From Amycolatopsis sp. WAC 01376 (GTDB lineage: Bacteria; Actinomycetota; Actinomycetes; Mycobacteriales; Pseudonocardiaceae): a stretch of 64,000 nt of DNA. The DNA is taken from assembly GCF_003947415.1 (NCBI RefSeq), contig NZ_QHKL01000003.1, positions 868,001 to 932,000 of the forward strand. Reading direction: 5' to 3'. Below, piece after piece: positions 7,273 through 16,630 of the stretch (positions are counted from its first letter, which is position 1; every line of letters begins with the position of its first letter). The notes under the pieces were generated by a model, which saw only the letters and a program-made list of their open reading frames with translations, made no database searches and was not told the DNA's origin. Position numbers and translations under genes: made by a program.

Positions 7273-8757
7273 TTAGTTGGACGCGGGCTCCCCGGAGAAC
7301 CAGCGCTGTGGTGCGGGCCGGAGGTTCTGGTAGATGTGCTTCGCCTCCGTGTACTCGGCGAGTCCCGTCGGGCCGAGCTCACGCCCGAAGCCGGACTGCT
7401 TGTAGCCGCCCCATTCCGCCTGCGGCAGATACGGGTGGAAGTCGTTGATCCAGATCGTGCCGTGCCGCAGCCGGTTCGCGACCCGCTGCGCGCGGGAGGC
7501 GTCCGAGGTGAACACCGCGCCCGCGAGGCCGTAGTGCGTGTCGTTGGCGATGCGGACGGCGTCGTCCTCGTCGGTGAAGGTCTCGACGGTGAGCACCGGG
7601 CCGAACGATTCGTCGACGACGGCGCTGCTGCCCTGCTTCACGTTGTCGAGGATGGTCGGCAGGTAGTAGTGCCCCTTCGCGAGCTCGCGATCGTCGGGTC
7701 GTTTGCCGCCGGTGCGCAGGACGGCGCCCTCTTCCAGCGCCGCGGCGACGTAGCGTTCGATCTTCTCCAAATGGGCGGCCGAGATCAGCGGACCGGTTTC
7801 AGCCTTCGGGTCGAAAGGTCCACCCAGTCGGATCAATTCGGCGCGACGGACGAGTTCGTCGACGAACCTGTCGTGCCATTCCTCTTGGACGATCAGCCGC
7901 GCGCCCGCCGAGCAGACCTGCCCGGAGTGCAGGAACACCGCGGTCAGCGCGTAGTCGACGGCGGTGTCGAAGTCCGAGTCGGCGAAGACGACGTTCGGGT
8001 TCTTCCCGCCCAGCTCCAGCGCGACCTTCTTGATGGTGGCGGCGGCCGAGGCGGCGATGATCTTGCCGGTCGCGAGGCCGCCGGTGAACGAGACGAGATC
8101 GACATCCGGATGCTCCGAAAGTGGAGCCCCGGCCTGCGCGCCCGCCCCGAGCACCAGGTTCGCGACGCCGCCGGGCAGCCCGGCCTCGGTCAGCAGCTTC
8201 ATCAGCATGATCGAGGTGTGCGGGGTCAGCTCGCTGGGTTTGAGGACGAACGTGTTGCCCGCCGCGAGCGCGGGGGCGACCTTCCAGATCGTCTGCAGGA
8301 GCGGGTAGTTCCACGGCGTGATCAGCCCGCAGACGCCGACCGGCTCGTGCACGATCCGGCTGAACGCGTCCGGGTTGCCGGTGTCGACCACGCGGCCGGC
8401 GTCGTTGGCGGCGAGCTTGCCGAAGTAACGCAGGCACGCGGCGATGTCGGCCATGTCGTATTCGCTCTCGACCAGCCGTTTCCCGGTGTCGAGCGATTCG
8501 GCGCGGGCGAAGGCCGAGGCGTCGCGATCGAGCAGGTCCGCGGCCTTCAACAGCAGGTCGCCGCGCTGGGGAGCGGGCGTGCCCGGCCACGGGCCGGTGT
8601 CGAACGCCTTCCTCGCGGCGGCGATGGCCGCTTCGGTGTCTTCACGGGTGCCTTCGGCGACTTCCGCGACCAGCGACCCGTCCGCGGGGCAGCGGATCTC
8701 CCGGCGACCACCGCCGACCGCGTCGACCCACTCGCCACCGATGAAAAAGTCCGCCAT
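7273..8757 (-). CDS. betB: Aldehyde dehydrogenase, betaine-aldehyde type
   Basis: The 494-residue NAD-dependent aldehyde dehydrogenase carries the general base Glu in LELGGKNP (about residue 260) and the catalytic Cys in GQVCSAG (about residue 295). GVCGLITPWNYPLLQTIWK is the usual Rossmann entry segment. Length and sequence resemble betaine-aldehyde dehydrogenases. As first gene of the operon it would oxidise the aldehyde made by the GMC enzyme, giving glycine betaine if choline is the substrate. The start is ATG at 8757, four bases after GGAGGG; TTG at 8760 is less likely. The exact substrate is inferred from context. Confidence 0.85.
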   Translation of the reverse strand: MADFFIGGEWVDAVGGGRREIRCPADGSLVAEVAEGTREDTEAAIAAARKAFDTGPWPGTPAPQRGDLLLKAADLLDRDASAFARAESLDTGKRLVESEYDMADIAACLRYFGKLAANDAGRVVDTGNPDAFSRIVHEPVGVCGLITPWNYPLLQTIWKVAPALAAGNTFVLKPSELTPHTSIMLMKLLTEAGLPGGVANLVLGAGAQAGAPLSEHPDVDLVSFTGGLATGKIIAASAAATIKKVALELGGKNPNVVFADSDFDTAVDYALTAVFLHSGQVCSAGARLIVQEEWHDRFVDELVRRAELIRLGGPFDPKAETGPLISAAHLEKIERYVAAALEEGAVLRTGGKRPDDRELAKGHYYLPTILDNVKQGSSAVVDESFGPVLTVETFTDEDDAVRIANDTHYGLAGAVFTSDASRAQRVANRLRHGTIWINDFHPYLPQAEWGGYKQSGFGRELGPTGLAEYTEAKHIYQNLRPAPQRWFSGEPASN

Positions 8758-8810
8758 CAAGCCCTCCGCAACCGGCTCTTGCTCAACCGTCGATCAGCGA
8801 TTATTACGGC

Positions 8811-8863
8811 CACCCGACGTGACCGCTACTTGGCAAAAGAGACCATGTTCACACCGTCGGGTG
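8811..8863. promoter_or_regulatory. Divergent promoter region with CACCCGACG/CGTCGGGTG arms
   Basis: Between the choline-type operon (minus) and dxs (plus), CACCCGACG (8811-8819) and CGTCGGGTG (8855-8863) are 9-bp inverted arms. The second arm belongs to a smaller palindrome, ACACC-GTCG-GGTGT (8851-8864). This may be an operator for one of the flanking genes. Confidence 0.3.
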
Positions 8864-8974
8864 TCGAGTGGTGATTTTCTGACATGTGACCCGTGACGCG
8901 GCGGACGGAAGACTCTCAGGGACCCTCCGTAGACTGGTCGGAACGGCGGAAGAGGAATCAGGCGAGGTGGGAGA

Positions 8975-10879
8975 GTGACGTTGCTCGAGTCCGTGCACGG
9001 ACCGGCCGACTTGAAGCGGATGACCCCGGAGCAGCTCGACGAGCTGGCCGCGGAGATCCGGGACTTCCTCGTCGAAAAGGTGCGGCTCGCCGGTGGTCAC
9101 CTCGGCCCGAACCTGGGTGTGGTCGAGCTGACGATGGCGCTGCACCGGGTCTTCGACTCGCCGAACGACGCCATCGTGTGGGACGTCGGTCACCAGGCGT
9201 ATGTGCACAAGATCGTCACCGGTCGTCATGACGGCTTCGGCAAGCTGCGCCAGCTCGGCGGCCTCACCGGCTACCCGGCGCGCTGTGAGAGCGAGCACGA
9301 CCTCGTCGAGAACAGCCACGCGTCGACCGCGCTGTCCTATGTGGACGGTCTGGCGAAGGCGTTCGAGCTCGGCGGGGGCGGCAGGCACGCGATCGCCGTC
9401 GTCGGCGACGGCGCGCTGACCGGCGGCATGTGCTGGGAGGCGCTCAACAACATCGCCGCGAACCCGCGCCGCCCGGTCGTCATCGTCATCAACGACAACG
9501 GCCGCTCGTACTCGCCGACCATCGGCGGCGTGGCGGACCACCTCGCGTCGCTGCGGCTCAAGCCGGGCTACGAACGCGTGCTGGACCGCGGCAAGGAACT
9601 GCTGCGGCACACGCCCATCGTCGGCAAGCCGATCTACGCGGCACTGCACGCGGCCAAGGCGGGGATCAAGGACGCGCTGAGCCCGCAGATGATGTTCTCC
9701 GACCTCGGCCTCAAGTACCTCGGCCCGGTGGACGGGCACGATCTGGCCGCGCTGGAGAAGGCGTTCCAGAGCGCGCGCGACTTCGGCGGGGCGGTCATCG
9801 TGCACGTGGTCACCGAGAAGGGCCACGGCTACGAGCCCGCGGTGAGCAACCAGGCCGACCAGATGCACCAGACCGACCCGATCGACCCGGAGACCGGCCT
9901 GCCGCCGGTCAAGGGCCCGAGCTGGACCGGTGTCTTCGCCGACGAGCTGGTGAAGATCGGCGCCGACCGCGAGGACGTCGTCGCGATCACCGCGGCCATG
10001 CTGCGCTCGACCGGGCTGCACAAGTTCGCCGAGGCGTATCCGGATCGCTGGTACGACGTCGGCATCGCCGAGCAGCACGCGGTGACTTCGGCCGCCGGGC
10101 TCGCGATGGGCGGCAAGCACCCCGTCGTCGCGGTCTACTCGACCTTCCTGAACCGGGCGTTCGACCAGGTCCTGATGGACGTCGCGCTGCACCGCCAGCC
10201 GGTGACGCTGGTGCTGGACCGGGCCGGCATCACCGGACCGGACGGGCCGAGTCACCACGGCATGTGGGACCTCTCGCTGCTGGGCATGGTGCCGGGCATG
10301 CGGGTCGCCGCGCCGCGCGACGCCGGCACGCTGCGCGAGGAACTGCGGGAGGCCGTCGCGGTCGAGGACGGGCCGACGGCGCTGCGGTTCTCCAAGGGCG
10401 GCGTGATCGACTCCGTGCCCGGCGTCGAACGCGTCGGCACGGTGGACGTCCTGCGCAAACCCGACGGCGACGCCGACGTCCTGCTGGTCGCCGTGGGCGC
10501 GTTCGCGATGCTCGGGCTCGCCGCCGCGGACCGGCTGGCCGACCAGGGCATCGGCGTGACCGTGGTGGACCCGCGCTGGGTCGTCCCGGCGCCCGCCGAA
10601 CTGGTGGCGCTGGCCGAGCAGCACTAGCTGGTCGTGAGTGTCGAGGACAGCGGCCGTCACGGCGGCTTCGGCTCCGCGCTGGCCGCGCTCTTCCGCGACG
10701 CCGAATGCGACGTGCCGTTGCGGGACCTCGCGGTGCCGCAGGTGTTCCACGACCACGGTTCACGCGAAGAGGTGCTGGCCCGCGTCGGGCTCACCGCCCA
10801 GGACGTCGCGCGGCGGGTCACCGAGTGGTCCGCGAACCTGGCGAGCCGGACACCGGCGCCGGAGGACACGCACCGCTGA
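8975..10879 (+). pseudogene. dxs: 1-deoxy-D-xylulose-5-phosphate synthase interrupted by an in-frame TAG
   Basis: The frame encodes a full-length DXS of 634 codons, the thiamine-diphosphate enzyme that joins pyruvate and glyceraldehyde-3-phosphate in the MEP isoprenoid pathway. The start is GTG at 8975 after GGTGGGAGA. Motifs include GGHLGPNLGVVE, the ThDP/Mg motif GDGALTGGMCWEALNN (about 145-160) and the Pyr-domain IAEQHAVTSAAGLA. Codon 551 (10625-10627) is TAG, between AEQH and LVVSVEDSGRHGGFGSALA. Homologues have Lys or Arg at this site. The same frame then continues through the normal C-terminal domain to TGA at 10879. Without readthrough the protein loses 83 residues. A GTG restart is possible at 10634. 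It may be a true pseudogene (with a second dxs elsewhere), a readthrough site or a sequence error. Confidence 0.9.
10625..10627 (+). other. In-frame amber codon in dxs
   Basis: TAG follows CAC and precedes CTG. The frame on both sides matches DXS without a gap. A following C is known to make UAG somewhat leaky, so low-level readthrough cannot be excluded. Confidence 0.9.
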
Positions 10880-10884
10880 CAAGC

Positions 10885-10937
10885 GCTATGAAAGGTCCTT
10901 TCGTTGCAAAATTTGCAAGGAAAGGACCTTTCATAGC
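10885..10937. repeat. Family A palindrome, copy 2
   Basis: 18-bp arms (10885-10902 and 10920-10937) contain ATGAAAGGTCCTTTC. An inner TTGCAAA/TTTGCAA pair extends the hairpin. It begins 5 bases past the dxs stop and fits a terminator. Confidence 0.8.
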
Positions 10938-10995
10938 ACGCGCTAGGCCTTCGTCGGGTCGCTGAGCCGACGCCCACCGAGGGCACGCTCGCCGG

Positions 10996-11048
10996 TCCGT
11001 GAGGGCCTCCTTCCCTACCCTGAAGGTAGTGAAGGAGGCCCTCACGGA
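10996..11048. repeat. Family A palindrome, copy 3
   Basis: 18-bp perfect arms (10996-11013 and 11031-11048) are extended by CTACC/GGTAG. It is 15 bases from the stop of the minus-strand NCS1 gene. The left arm is identical over 25 bases to the one at 41802-41826. Confidence 0.8.
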
Positions 11049-11063
11049 ACACGAAGCGGTGCG

Positions 11064-12518
11064 CTAGGCCTCCTGGGCGATCGCCACCGCCGGCGTGGCG
11101 ACAGGCTCCGAGTACGCGTAGACCTCCCGCGGTTCGGGGAAAAGCTTCACCAGCACGGGATACGCGATCGCCGCCGTGCACAGCGTCACCACCATGCTGA
11201 CGTCGACGCCGCCCGCGATGTCCTTGAACGGCCCGGCGATCATCGGGGTGTTGGCGGTCAGCAGGCCCAGCGTCGTCGCCGGGATCCACGCGGCCATCGC
11301 GCGCCAGTTCACGCCCCGGGTGAACCAGTAGCGGCCGCCCTTGCGGCCCTGGTTGAACACCTGGAGATCGTCCGGGTCGTAGAACCCGCGACGCAGCACG
11401 AAGCCGATCATCATGATCACCATCCACGGCGAGGTGCACAGCACGATCAGCGTGGCGAAGGCGTTGATGCTGGAGACCATGTCGAGCACGAAGTTGCCGA
11501 CGAAGATGAACACGACACTGAGCGAGCCGATCAGCAGCGTCGCCTGCACCCGGCTCAGCTTCACGAAGATCGAGCTGAAGTCCAGCCCGGTCCCGTAGAG
11601 CGACGTCGTGCCGGTGGACAGCCCGCCGATCAGCGCGACCACGATCAGCGGGATCGCGTACCAGAGCGGGGAGATCGCGGTCAGGCCGGTGATGTAGTCG
11701 GCCGGATCGGCGACCAGTGTCGCGGTGGCGATGCCGAAGCCGAACGGCAGCAGCGTCGCCACCTGCGCCAGGAACGGCGCGGCCAGCAGGGAACGGCGGC
11801 TGTGGCGTGCGGGGATGTAGCGCGTCCAGTCGCCGAGGAAGGCGCCGAACGAGATCGGGTTCGCCATCGTGGTGAGCGCGGCCAGGATCCAGGTCGGCCA
11901 GAAGTCCCCGAGCGCATAGACGCCGGTGCCGGCGAAACCCGGGTCGAACGTGCCGCCGTAGGCCACGATCCCGAGCAGCATGATCGCCGTGCCCAGTACG
12001 ACGGCGACCCGGTTCACCAGCAGCATGAACCGGTAGCCGTAGATGCACACCACCAGTGTCGCGATCGCGATGACGCCGTACGCGACGCCGCGGAGCACCT
12101 CACCGCCGTCGAAGCCGAAGAGCCGTTGCGCGGCACCGGCGACGGCGTCGCCGCTCACCCAGACCGAGATGGCGAAGAACGTGATCGCCGTCAGCAGGGA
12201 GAGGAAGGAACCGACACAGCGGCCGACGACGCCGAAATGCGCGCCCGAGGAGACGGCGTTGTTGGTCCGCGTGAGCGGGCCGAACAACGACATCGGCGAG
12301 AGCACGAGCGCGCCGACGACCACGCCCGCGACGGTCGCGGCCACCGCGGCCCAGAAGCTCAGGCCGAACGCGATCGGGAGTGTCCCGAGGATGATGGTGG
12401 CGAAGGTGTTCGCGCCGCCGAACGCCATCCGGAACAGGTCGCGGGGCCGCGACGTCTGTTCCTCCGGCGGGATCGGCGCGATGCCGTGCTGCTCGACTTC
12501 GGTGACCTTGTCACCCAT
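11064..12518 (-). CDS. NCS1-family permease (purine/cytosine type)
   Basis: The 484-residue membrane protein has about 12 transmembrane segments and belongs to the nucleobase:cation symporter-1 family. The region GGANTFATIILGTLPIAFGL and the loop LSPMSLFGPLTRTNNAVSS are typical. It lies downstream of the ureohydrolase/decarboxylase/aldehyde dehydrogenase genes but is separated from them by a palindrome, so it may be transcribed at a lower level or on its own. The start is ATG at 12518, five bases after a perfect GGAGG. NCS1 members carry cytosine, allantoin, hydantoins and similar nitrogen compounds. The substrate here is unknown; a nitrogen source such as a guanidino or ureido compound would fit. 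Confidence 0.85.
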   Translation of the reverse strand: MGDKVTEVEQHGIAPIPPEEQTSRPRDLFRMAFGGANTFATIILGTLPIAFGLSFWAAVAATVAGVVVGALVLSPMSLFGPLTRTNNAVSSGAHFGVVGRCVGSFLSLLTAITFFAISVWVSGDAVAGAAQRLFGFDGGEVLRGVAYGVIAIATLVVCIYGYRFMLLVNRVAVVLGTAIMLLGIVAYGGTFDPGFAGTGVYALGDFWPTWILAALTTMANPISFGAFLGDWTRYIPARHSRRSLLAAPFLAQVATLLPFGFGIATATLVADPADYITGLTAISPLWYAIPLIVVALIGGLSTGTTSLYGTGLDFSSIFVKLSRVQATLLIGSLSVVFIFVGNFVLDMVSSINAFATLIVLCTSPWMVIMMIGFVLRRGFYDPDDLQVFNQGRKGGRYWFTRGVNWRAMAAWIPATTLGLLTANTPMIAGPFKDIAGGVDVSMVVTLCTAAIAYPVLVKLFPEPREVYAYSEPVATPAVAIAQEA

Positions 12519-12533
12519 GGGGACCTCCAAGTA

Positions 12534-12597
12534 CGCATTTAGTCCTCTGGATGCGGCCCTTGCACACGCAAGTACCGCATCCAGAGGACGAAATGCG
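12534..12597. repeat. Family C palindrome (TTTAGTCCTCTG type)
   Basis: 23-bp arms (12534-12556 and 12575-12597) match at 22 positions and contain TTTAGTCCTCTGGATGCGG. The palindrome stands between the minus-strand aldehyde dehydrogenase and NCS1 permease genes. A related single arm occurs at 47263-47286. Confidence 0.75.
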
Positions 12598-12599
12598 GG

Positions 12600-14006
12600 T
12601 CAGGCGAAGCGGGTCATGACGTGCTTGACGCGGGTGTACTCGGCGAAGGAGTAGGACGAGAGGTCCTTCCCGTGGCCCGAGTGCCCGAAGCCGCCATGGG
12701 GCATTTCCGAGACCAGCGGCCCGTGGGTGTTGACCCAGACGCAGCCGAAGTCGAGTTCACCCGAAACGCGGGTCGCGCGTGCCAGGTCGTTGGTCCAGAT
12801 CGACGACGCCAGCCCGTACGGGACGCCGTTGGCAAGGCGCACCGCTTCGTCCTCGTCCACAAAGGACTGAACGGTGATCACCGGGCCGAAGATCTCCTCC
12901 TGCACGATCTCGTCGTCCTGTGTCAGGCCCGAGATCACGGTGGGGGAGAAGAAGAAACCGCGGTCACCGGCGGGGACGCCGCCGGTCTCCACGCGGGCGT
13001 GCGACGGCAGCCGCTCGACGAGCCCGCGCACCCGGCCGAACTGCGCCTCGCTGTTGAGCGGGCCGAAGTCCCGGCCGGGGGCCTGCGCGGCGGCGGCCTT
13101 GGTGAGTTCCGCGACGAACTCGTCGTGGATCGCCGCGTCCACCAGCACCCGGCTGCCCGCGGTGCAGTCCTGGCCGGCGTTGTAGAACGCCGCGCCGACG
13201 ATGCCCTCCGCCGCCTCGGCGAGGTTCACGTCGCCGAAGACCAGCAGCGGCGCGTTCCCGCCGAGTTCGAGGTGCGTGCGTTTGAGATCGGCCGCCGCGA
13301 CGGTGGCGACGTCGATACCCGCGCGGGTCGAGCCGGTGATCGAGACCAGCTCGGTGATCGGGTGCTTCACCAGCGCGCGGCCGGTGTCGCGGTCGCCGCA
13401 CAGCACGTTGAACGCACCCTGCGGCAGGAACTCCGCCGCGACCTCGGCCAGCAGCACGGCGGTCGACGGCGTGGTCTCGGCCGGCTTCAACACGACGGTG
13501 TTCCCGGCGGCCAGCGCCGGGGCGATCTTCCAGACGCCCATCATCAGCGGGTAGTTCCACGGCGCGATCTGTGCGCAGACGCCGACCGGTTCACGCCGGA
13601 TCGCCGAAGAGTGCCCCGGCAGGTATTCCCCGGACGCGGTGCCTTCGAGTTGCCGTGCGGCACCGGCGAAGAACCGCAGCGCGCTGACGCACTCCGGGAT
13701 CTCCTCGTCCAGCACCACGGACCGGATCTTGCCGGTCTCACGGATCTCCAGCTCTGCGAACTCCTCCGCGCGTGCCTCGACCGCGTCGGCGATCTTCAGC
13801 AGGGCGAGCTGACGCTGGGCGGGGGTGCTCTTGCGCCACACCTTGAACGCCCGTTCGGCGGCGGCCAGCGCGGCGTCCACATCGGACTGCTCGGACAGGA
13901 CGCTGGTGCCGAAGACCTCGCCGGTGGCGGGATCCACCAGGTCGAGTGTCCGCGAGCCCGACGCCGGTACCTCGGCGCCGTCGACGAAATTGAGGACCTG
14001 AGTCAT
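12600..14006 (-). CDS. Aldehyde dehydrogenase, 4-guanidinobutyraldehyde/4-aminobutyraldehyde type
   Basis: The 468-residue aldehyde dehydrogenase has the base Glu in LELGGNAP (about residue 248) and the catalytic Cys in GQDCTAGSR (about 281). The sequence resembles aminobutyraldehyde dehydrogenases. It overlaps the upstream ThDP enzyme by ATGA, so the two are translationally coupled. Given a decarboxylase before it and an agmatinase-family enzyme first in the operon, the likely reaction is 4-guanidinobutyraldehyde to 4-guanidinobutyrate, as by KauB in the arginine transaminase pathway. A role in agmatine/putrescine breakdown through 4-aminobutyraldehyde is the main alternative. Confidence 0.8.
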   Translation of the reverse strand: MTQVLNFVDGAEVPASGSRTLDLVDPATGEVFGTSVLSEQSDVDAALAAAERAFKVWRKSTPAQRQLALLKIADAVEARAEEFAELEIRETGKIRSVVLDEEIPECVSALRFFAGAARQLEGTASGEYLPGHSSAIRREPVGVCAQIAPWNYPLMMGVWKIAPALAAGNTVVLKPAETTPSTAVLLAEVAAEFLPQGAFNVLCGDRDTGRALVKHPITELVSITGSTRAGIDVATVAAADLKRTHLELGGNAPLLVFGDVNLAEAAEGIVGAAFYNAGQDCTAGSRVLVDAAIHDEFVAELTKAAAAQAPGRDFGPLNSEAQFGRVRGLVERLPSHARVETGGVPAGDRGFFFSPTVISGLTQDDEIVQEEIFGPVITVQSFVDEDEAVRLANGVPYGLASSIWTNDLARATRVSGELDFGCVWVNTHGPLVSEMPHGGFGHSGHGKDLSSYSFAEYTRVKHVMTRFA

Positions 14007-15652
14007 TTCTTCTCCAGGTGGGTCGGCTCGAACATCTTCAGCAGGGCGGGAAGTACGACCACGGACGGCCCCGGCGTGCCCAGCGCGCCGGCGAGGTCCT
14101 TCCCGATGGTGTCCAAAGAGGACACCGTCGCGTCGACGCCGAAAGAGCGCGCCAGCGCGGCGAAATCCGGACGGGCGAGTTCGGTGGCGGTGGACTGGCC
14201 GAAGGCGCCGGTCAGGTATTCGCGCAGGATGCCGTAGCCGCCGTCGTCGATGACCAGCCACGTGACGTCGAGTCCGTGCTGGACCGCCGTGGCCAGTTCC
14301 GCGATCCCGTACATCGCGCCGCCGTCGCCGGACACCGCGAGCACCGGATCGCCGGTGGCGACAGCGCCGCCGAGCGCGCCGGGCAGGCCGTAGCCGAGCC
14401 CGCCCGCACCCTGCGCGGTGTGGATCGGGGCGCCCTCGGGATTCCACGCCGACCACGCCCAATAGGCCGCGATCGTCATGTCCCAGAACGTCTGCGTGCC
14501 CTCGGGCAGTGCCGCGCGGATGTCTTCGATCAGCTTGCGTTCGACCCCGAGGGGCTGGGCGTCGAGGCGTTCGCGCACCTTGGTCAACAGATCCGCCACC
14601 GCGGCTTCGGCGGCACCGTCGGACCGGCGGAACGGCACCTGCTCCAGAAGTCCTTGCAGGACAAGGCGGACATCGGCGTGAATACCCAGCGCCGGATAGT
14701 TCGACTCCAGTTTCCCGAGATCGGCCTCGACCTGGATCATCCGGCCGCGCGGAGCGAACTCGCGGTAGTTGCTGGACAGCTCGCCGAGCCCGGAACCCAG
14801 GACGAGCAGCACATCCGCGGCCGAGAGGAACTCGGTGCTGTGCCAGTCTTCGACCCACGACTGCCCGGAAAGCTCGTGGTCCCAGCCGAAGACGCCCTTG
14901 CCGCCGAACGTCGACAGCACCGGCGCGCGCAGTGCCTCCGCGAGTGCCTTCAGTTCCGCCCGCGCGCCCGAGCGCAGTGCGCCACCACCGGCCAGGATCA
15001 CCGGATTCTTCGCCGCACCAAGGAGATTCGCGGCCTCGGTGACGAGCTCCGGCAACGGCGCGAGCGGAGCGGGCCGTGCGGTCACCGAGGTGATCCGCGG
15101 CAGCTCCGTCGGCGCCAGCAGGATGTCCTGCGGGATCTCGACCCACACCGGGCCGTACGGCGCGGTCGCCGCCGATTCCCAGGCTTCGCGCAGCGCCGTC
15201 GGGATCTGGCTGACGGTGCGCACCACGTGCACCGACTTCACGACGTCACGGAAACTGGCCTGCTGATCGGGCAGTTCGTGCAGGTACCCGTGCCGTCCGC
15301 CGCCGAGCCCGGCGACCGGGATCTGGCTGGAGATGCCGAGCACCGGGACCGACGCCGCCCGGGATTCCTGCAGTGAGGCCAAAGTCAGCAGCGCGCCGGG
15401 GCCGGTCGACACGATCATCGGGGTCACCGGGACCGGGCCTTCGGGGTCCGCCGCGAGCCGGGCGCGGGCGTGCCCGTCGGCCGCGAACGCCAGGTTGTTC
15501 TCCACCCGCGAGCTGATCACGCGCAGGTCGTCCGTGCGCCGCAGTGCTTCGAACAGGCCGAGCGCGTGCTGGCCGGGCAGGCCGAACACGGTGCCGGCGC
15601 CGAGCGCGCGGAGGGTTTCGACGACGACGTCGCCGCCTATCCGTTGTGTCAT
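14003..15652 (-). CDS. Thiamine-diphosphate enzyme, acetolactate-synthase-like (2-ketoarginine decarboxylase candidate)
   Basis: The 549-residue protein has the three-domain layout of acetolactate-synthase-like ThDP enzymes. The activating Glu is Glu51 (SRVENNLAF). The ThDP/Mg motif GDGGAMYGIAELATAV starts near residue 437 and ends with VIDDGGYGILREY. No small regulatory subunit is adjacent, so branched-chain synthesis is unlikely. Between an agmatinase-family enzyme (4-bp ATGA overlap) and an aldehyde dehydrogenase (another ATGA overlap), the best fit is the AruI role: decarboxylation of 2-ketoarginine to 4-guanidinobutyraldehyde. This is inferred from context; other 2-oxo acids remain possible. 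Confidence 0.8.
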   Translation of the reverse strand: MTQRIGGDVVVETLRALGAGTVFGLPGQHALGLFEALRRTDDLRVISSRVENNLAFAADGHARARLAADPEGPVPVTPMIVSTGPGALLTLASLQESRAASVPVLGISSQIPVAGLGGGRHGYLHELPDQQASFRDVVKSVHVVRTVSQIPTALREAWESAATAPYGPVWVEIPQDILLAPTELPRITSVTARPAPLAPLPELVTEAANLLGAAKNPVILAGGGALRSGARAELKALAEALRAPVLSTFGGKGVFGWDHELSGQSWVEDWHSTEFLSAADVLLVLGSGLGELSSNYREFAPRGRMIQVEADLGKLESNYPALGIHADVRLVLQGLLEQVPFRRSDGAAEAAVADLLTKVRERLDAQPLGVERKLIEDIRAALPEGTQTFWDMTIAAYWAWSAWNPEGAPIHTAQGAGGLGYGLPGALGGAVATGDPVLAVSGDGGAMYGIAELATAVQHGLDVTWLVIDDGGYGILREYLTGAFGQSTATELARPDFAALARSFGVDATVSSLDTIGKDLAGALGTPGPSVVVLPALLKMFEPTHLEKK

Positions 15653-16602
15653 TCGCTCTTTCCCAGGCTGAGCAGGCTCACCAGGTCGTAAGCGACGTGG
15701 GAGGCCGCGATGGCGGTGATCTCGGCGTGATCGTAAGCCGGGGCGAGCTCCACCACATCCGCGCCGATGAGGTTGCAGTCCCGCAGCCCGCGCAGGATCT
15801 CCAGCAGTTCACGGCTGGTCATGCCGCCCGCTTCGGGGGTGCCGGTGCCCGGCGCGTGCGCGGGGTCGAGCACGTCGATGTCGACGGAGATGTAGAGCGG
15901 GCGGCCGCCGATGCGCTGGCGCAGCGCGTCGACGGTCTCGGCGACCCCGCGGCGCATGACGTCGCCGGAGGTGACGATGCCGAATCCGAGACGGCGGTCC
16001 TCTTCCAGATCCCGCTTGCCGTACAGCGGGCCGCGCGTGCCGACGTGGGACAGCGCTTCGGTGTCGAGGATGCCTTCCTCGGACGCCCGCCGGAACGGGG
16101 TGCCGTGGGTGTACGGCTCGCCGAAGTAGGTGTCCCAGGTGTCGAGGTGCGCGTCGAAATGCAGCAGCGCCACCGGTCCGTGCTTCTTCGCCGCCGCCCG
16201 CAGCAGCGGCAGCGCGATCGTGTGGTCGCCGCCGACGGTCACCAGGCGGGTCCCGTTCGCGGTCAGCGCCTCGGCCGCGTCCTGCAGGGTCTCGATCGCC
16301 TCGCCGATGTTGAACGGGTTGAGCGCGATGTCGCCGGCGTCGACCACCTGCGTTTCGGCGAACGGCGAGACGTCGAGTTCCGGGTGATACGGGCGAAGGA
16401 GCCTGCTGGCCTCACGGAGCGCGGCGGGGCCGAACCGCGCGCCGGGGCGGTAGGACACCCCGGCGTCGAACGGCACGCCGACGACGGCGACATCGGCACG
16501 CTCGACCTGATCGATCCGCGGCAGCCTCGCGAAGGTCGCGAAACCGGCGAACCGGGGCACCTTGGACGAGTCGACGGGGCCGATCGGGCTCTGCTCAGGC
16601 AC
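15649..16602 (-). CDS. Agmatinase/guanidinobutyrase-family ureohydrolase
   Basis: The 317-residue product keeps the binuclear manganese ligands of ureohydrolases: His127 (GGDHT), Asp150, His152 and Asp154 (HFDAHLDT), and Asp241 and Asp243 (SVDIDVLDP). It hydrolyses a guanidino compound to an amine and urea. Family similarity alone cannot separate agmatine from 4-guanidinobutyrate. The coupled genes downstream favour 4-guanidinobutyrate, giving GABA and urea. It is the second gene of the operon after the sodium symporter; the ATG is preceded by AAGGAG. The urea could feed the carboxylase/allophanate hydrolase genes at 29.7-35 kb. Confidence 0.9.
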   Translation of the reverse strand: MPEQSPIGPVDSSKVPRFAGFATFARLPRIDQVERADVAVVGVPFDAGVSYRPGARFGPAALREASRLLRPYHPELDVSPFAETQVVDAGDIALNPFNIGEAIETLQDAAEALTANGTRLVTVGGDHTIALPLLRAAAKKHGPVALLHFDAHLDTWDTYFGEPYTHGTPFRRASEEGILDTEALSHVGTRGPLYGKRDLEEDRRLGFGIVTSGDVMRRGVAETVDALRQRIGGRPLYISVDIDVLDPAHAPGTGTPEAGGMTSRELLEILRGLRDCNLIGADVVELAPAYDHAEITAIAASHVAYDLVSLLSLGKSE

Positions 16603-16630
16603 TGTGTCTCCTTCTTGAGATGTAAGGGTT

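Noticed and set aside
10625..10627. Pyrrolysine or other recoded amino acid at the dxs TAG
   Set aside because: Homologues carry ordinary Lys/Arg here, there is no recoding element, and many other genes in relatives use TAG as a normal stop (for example 60860-60862 in this window).
8849..10756. 635-residue frame on the minus strand opposite dxs
   Set aside because: It is rich in Arg/His/Val/Asp/Gln of the sort produced by the antisense of GC-rich genes, has no domain, and lies wholly over the clear dxs frame.
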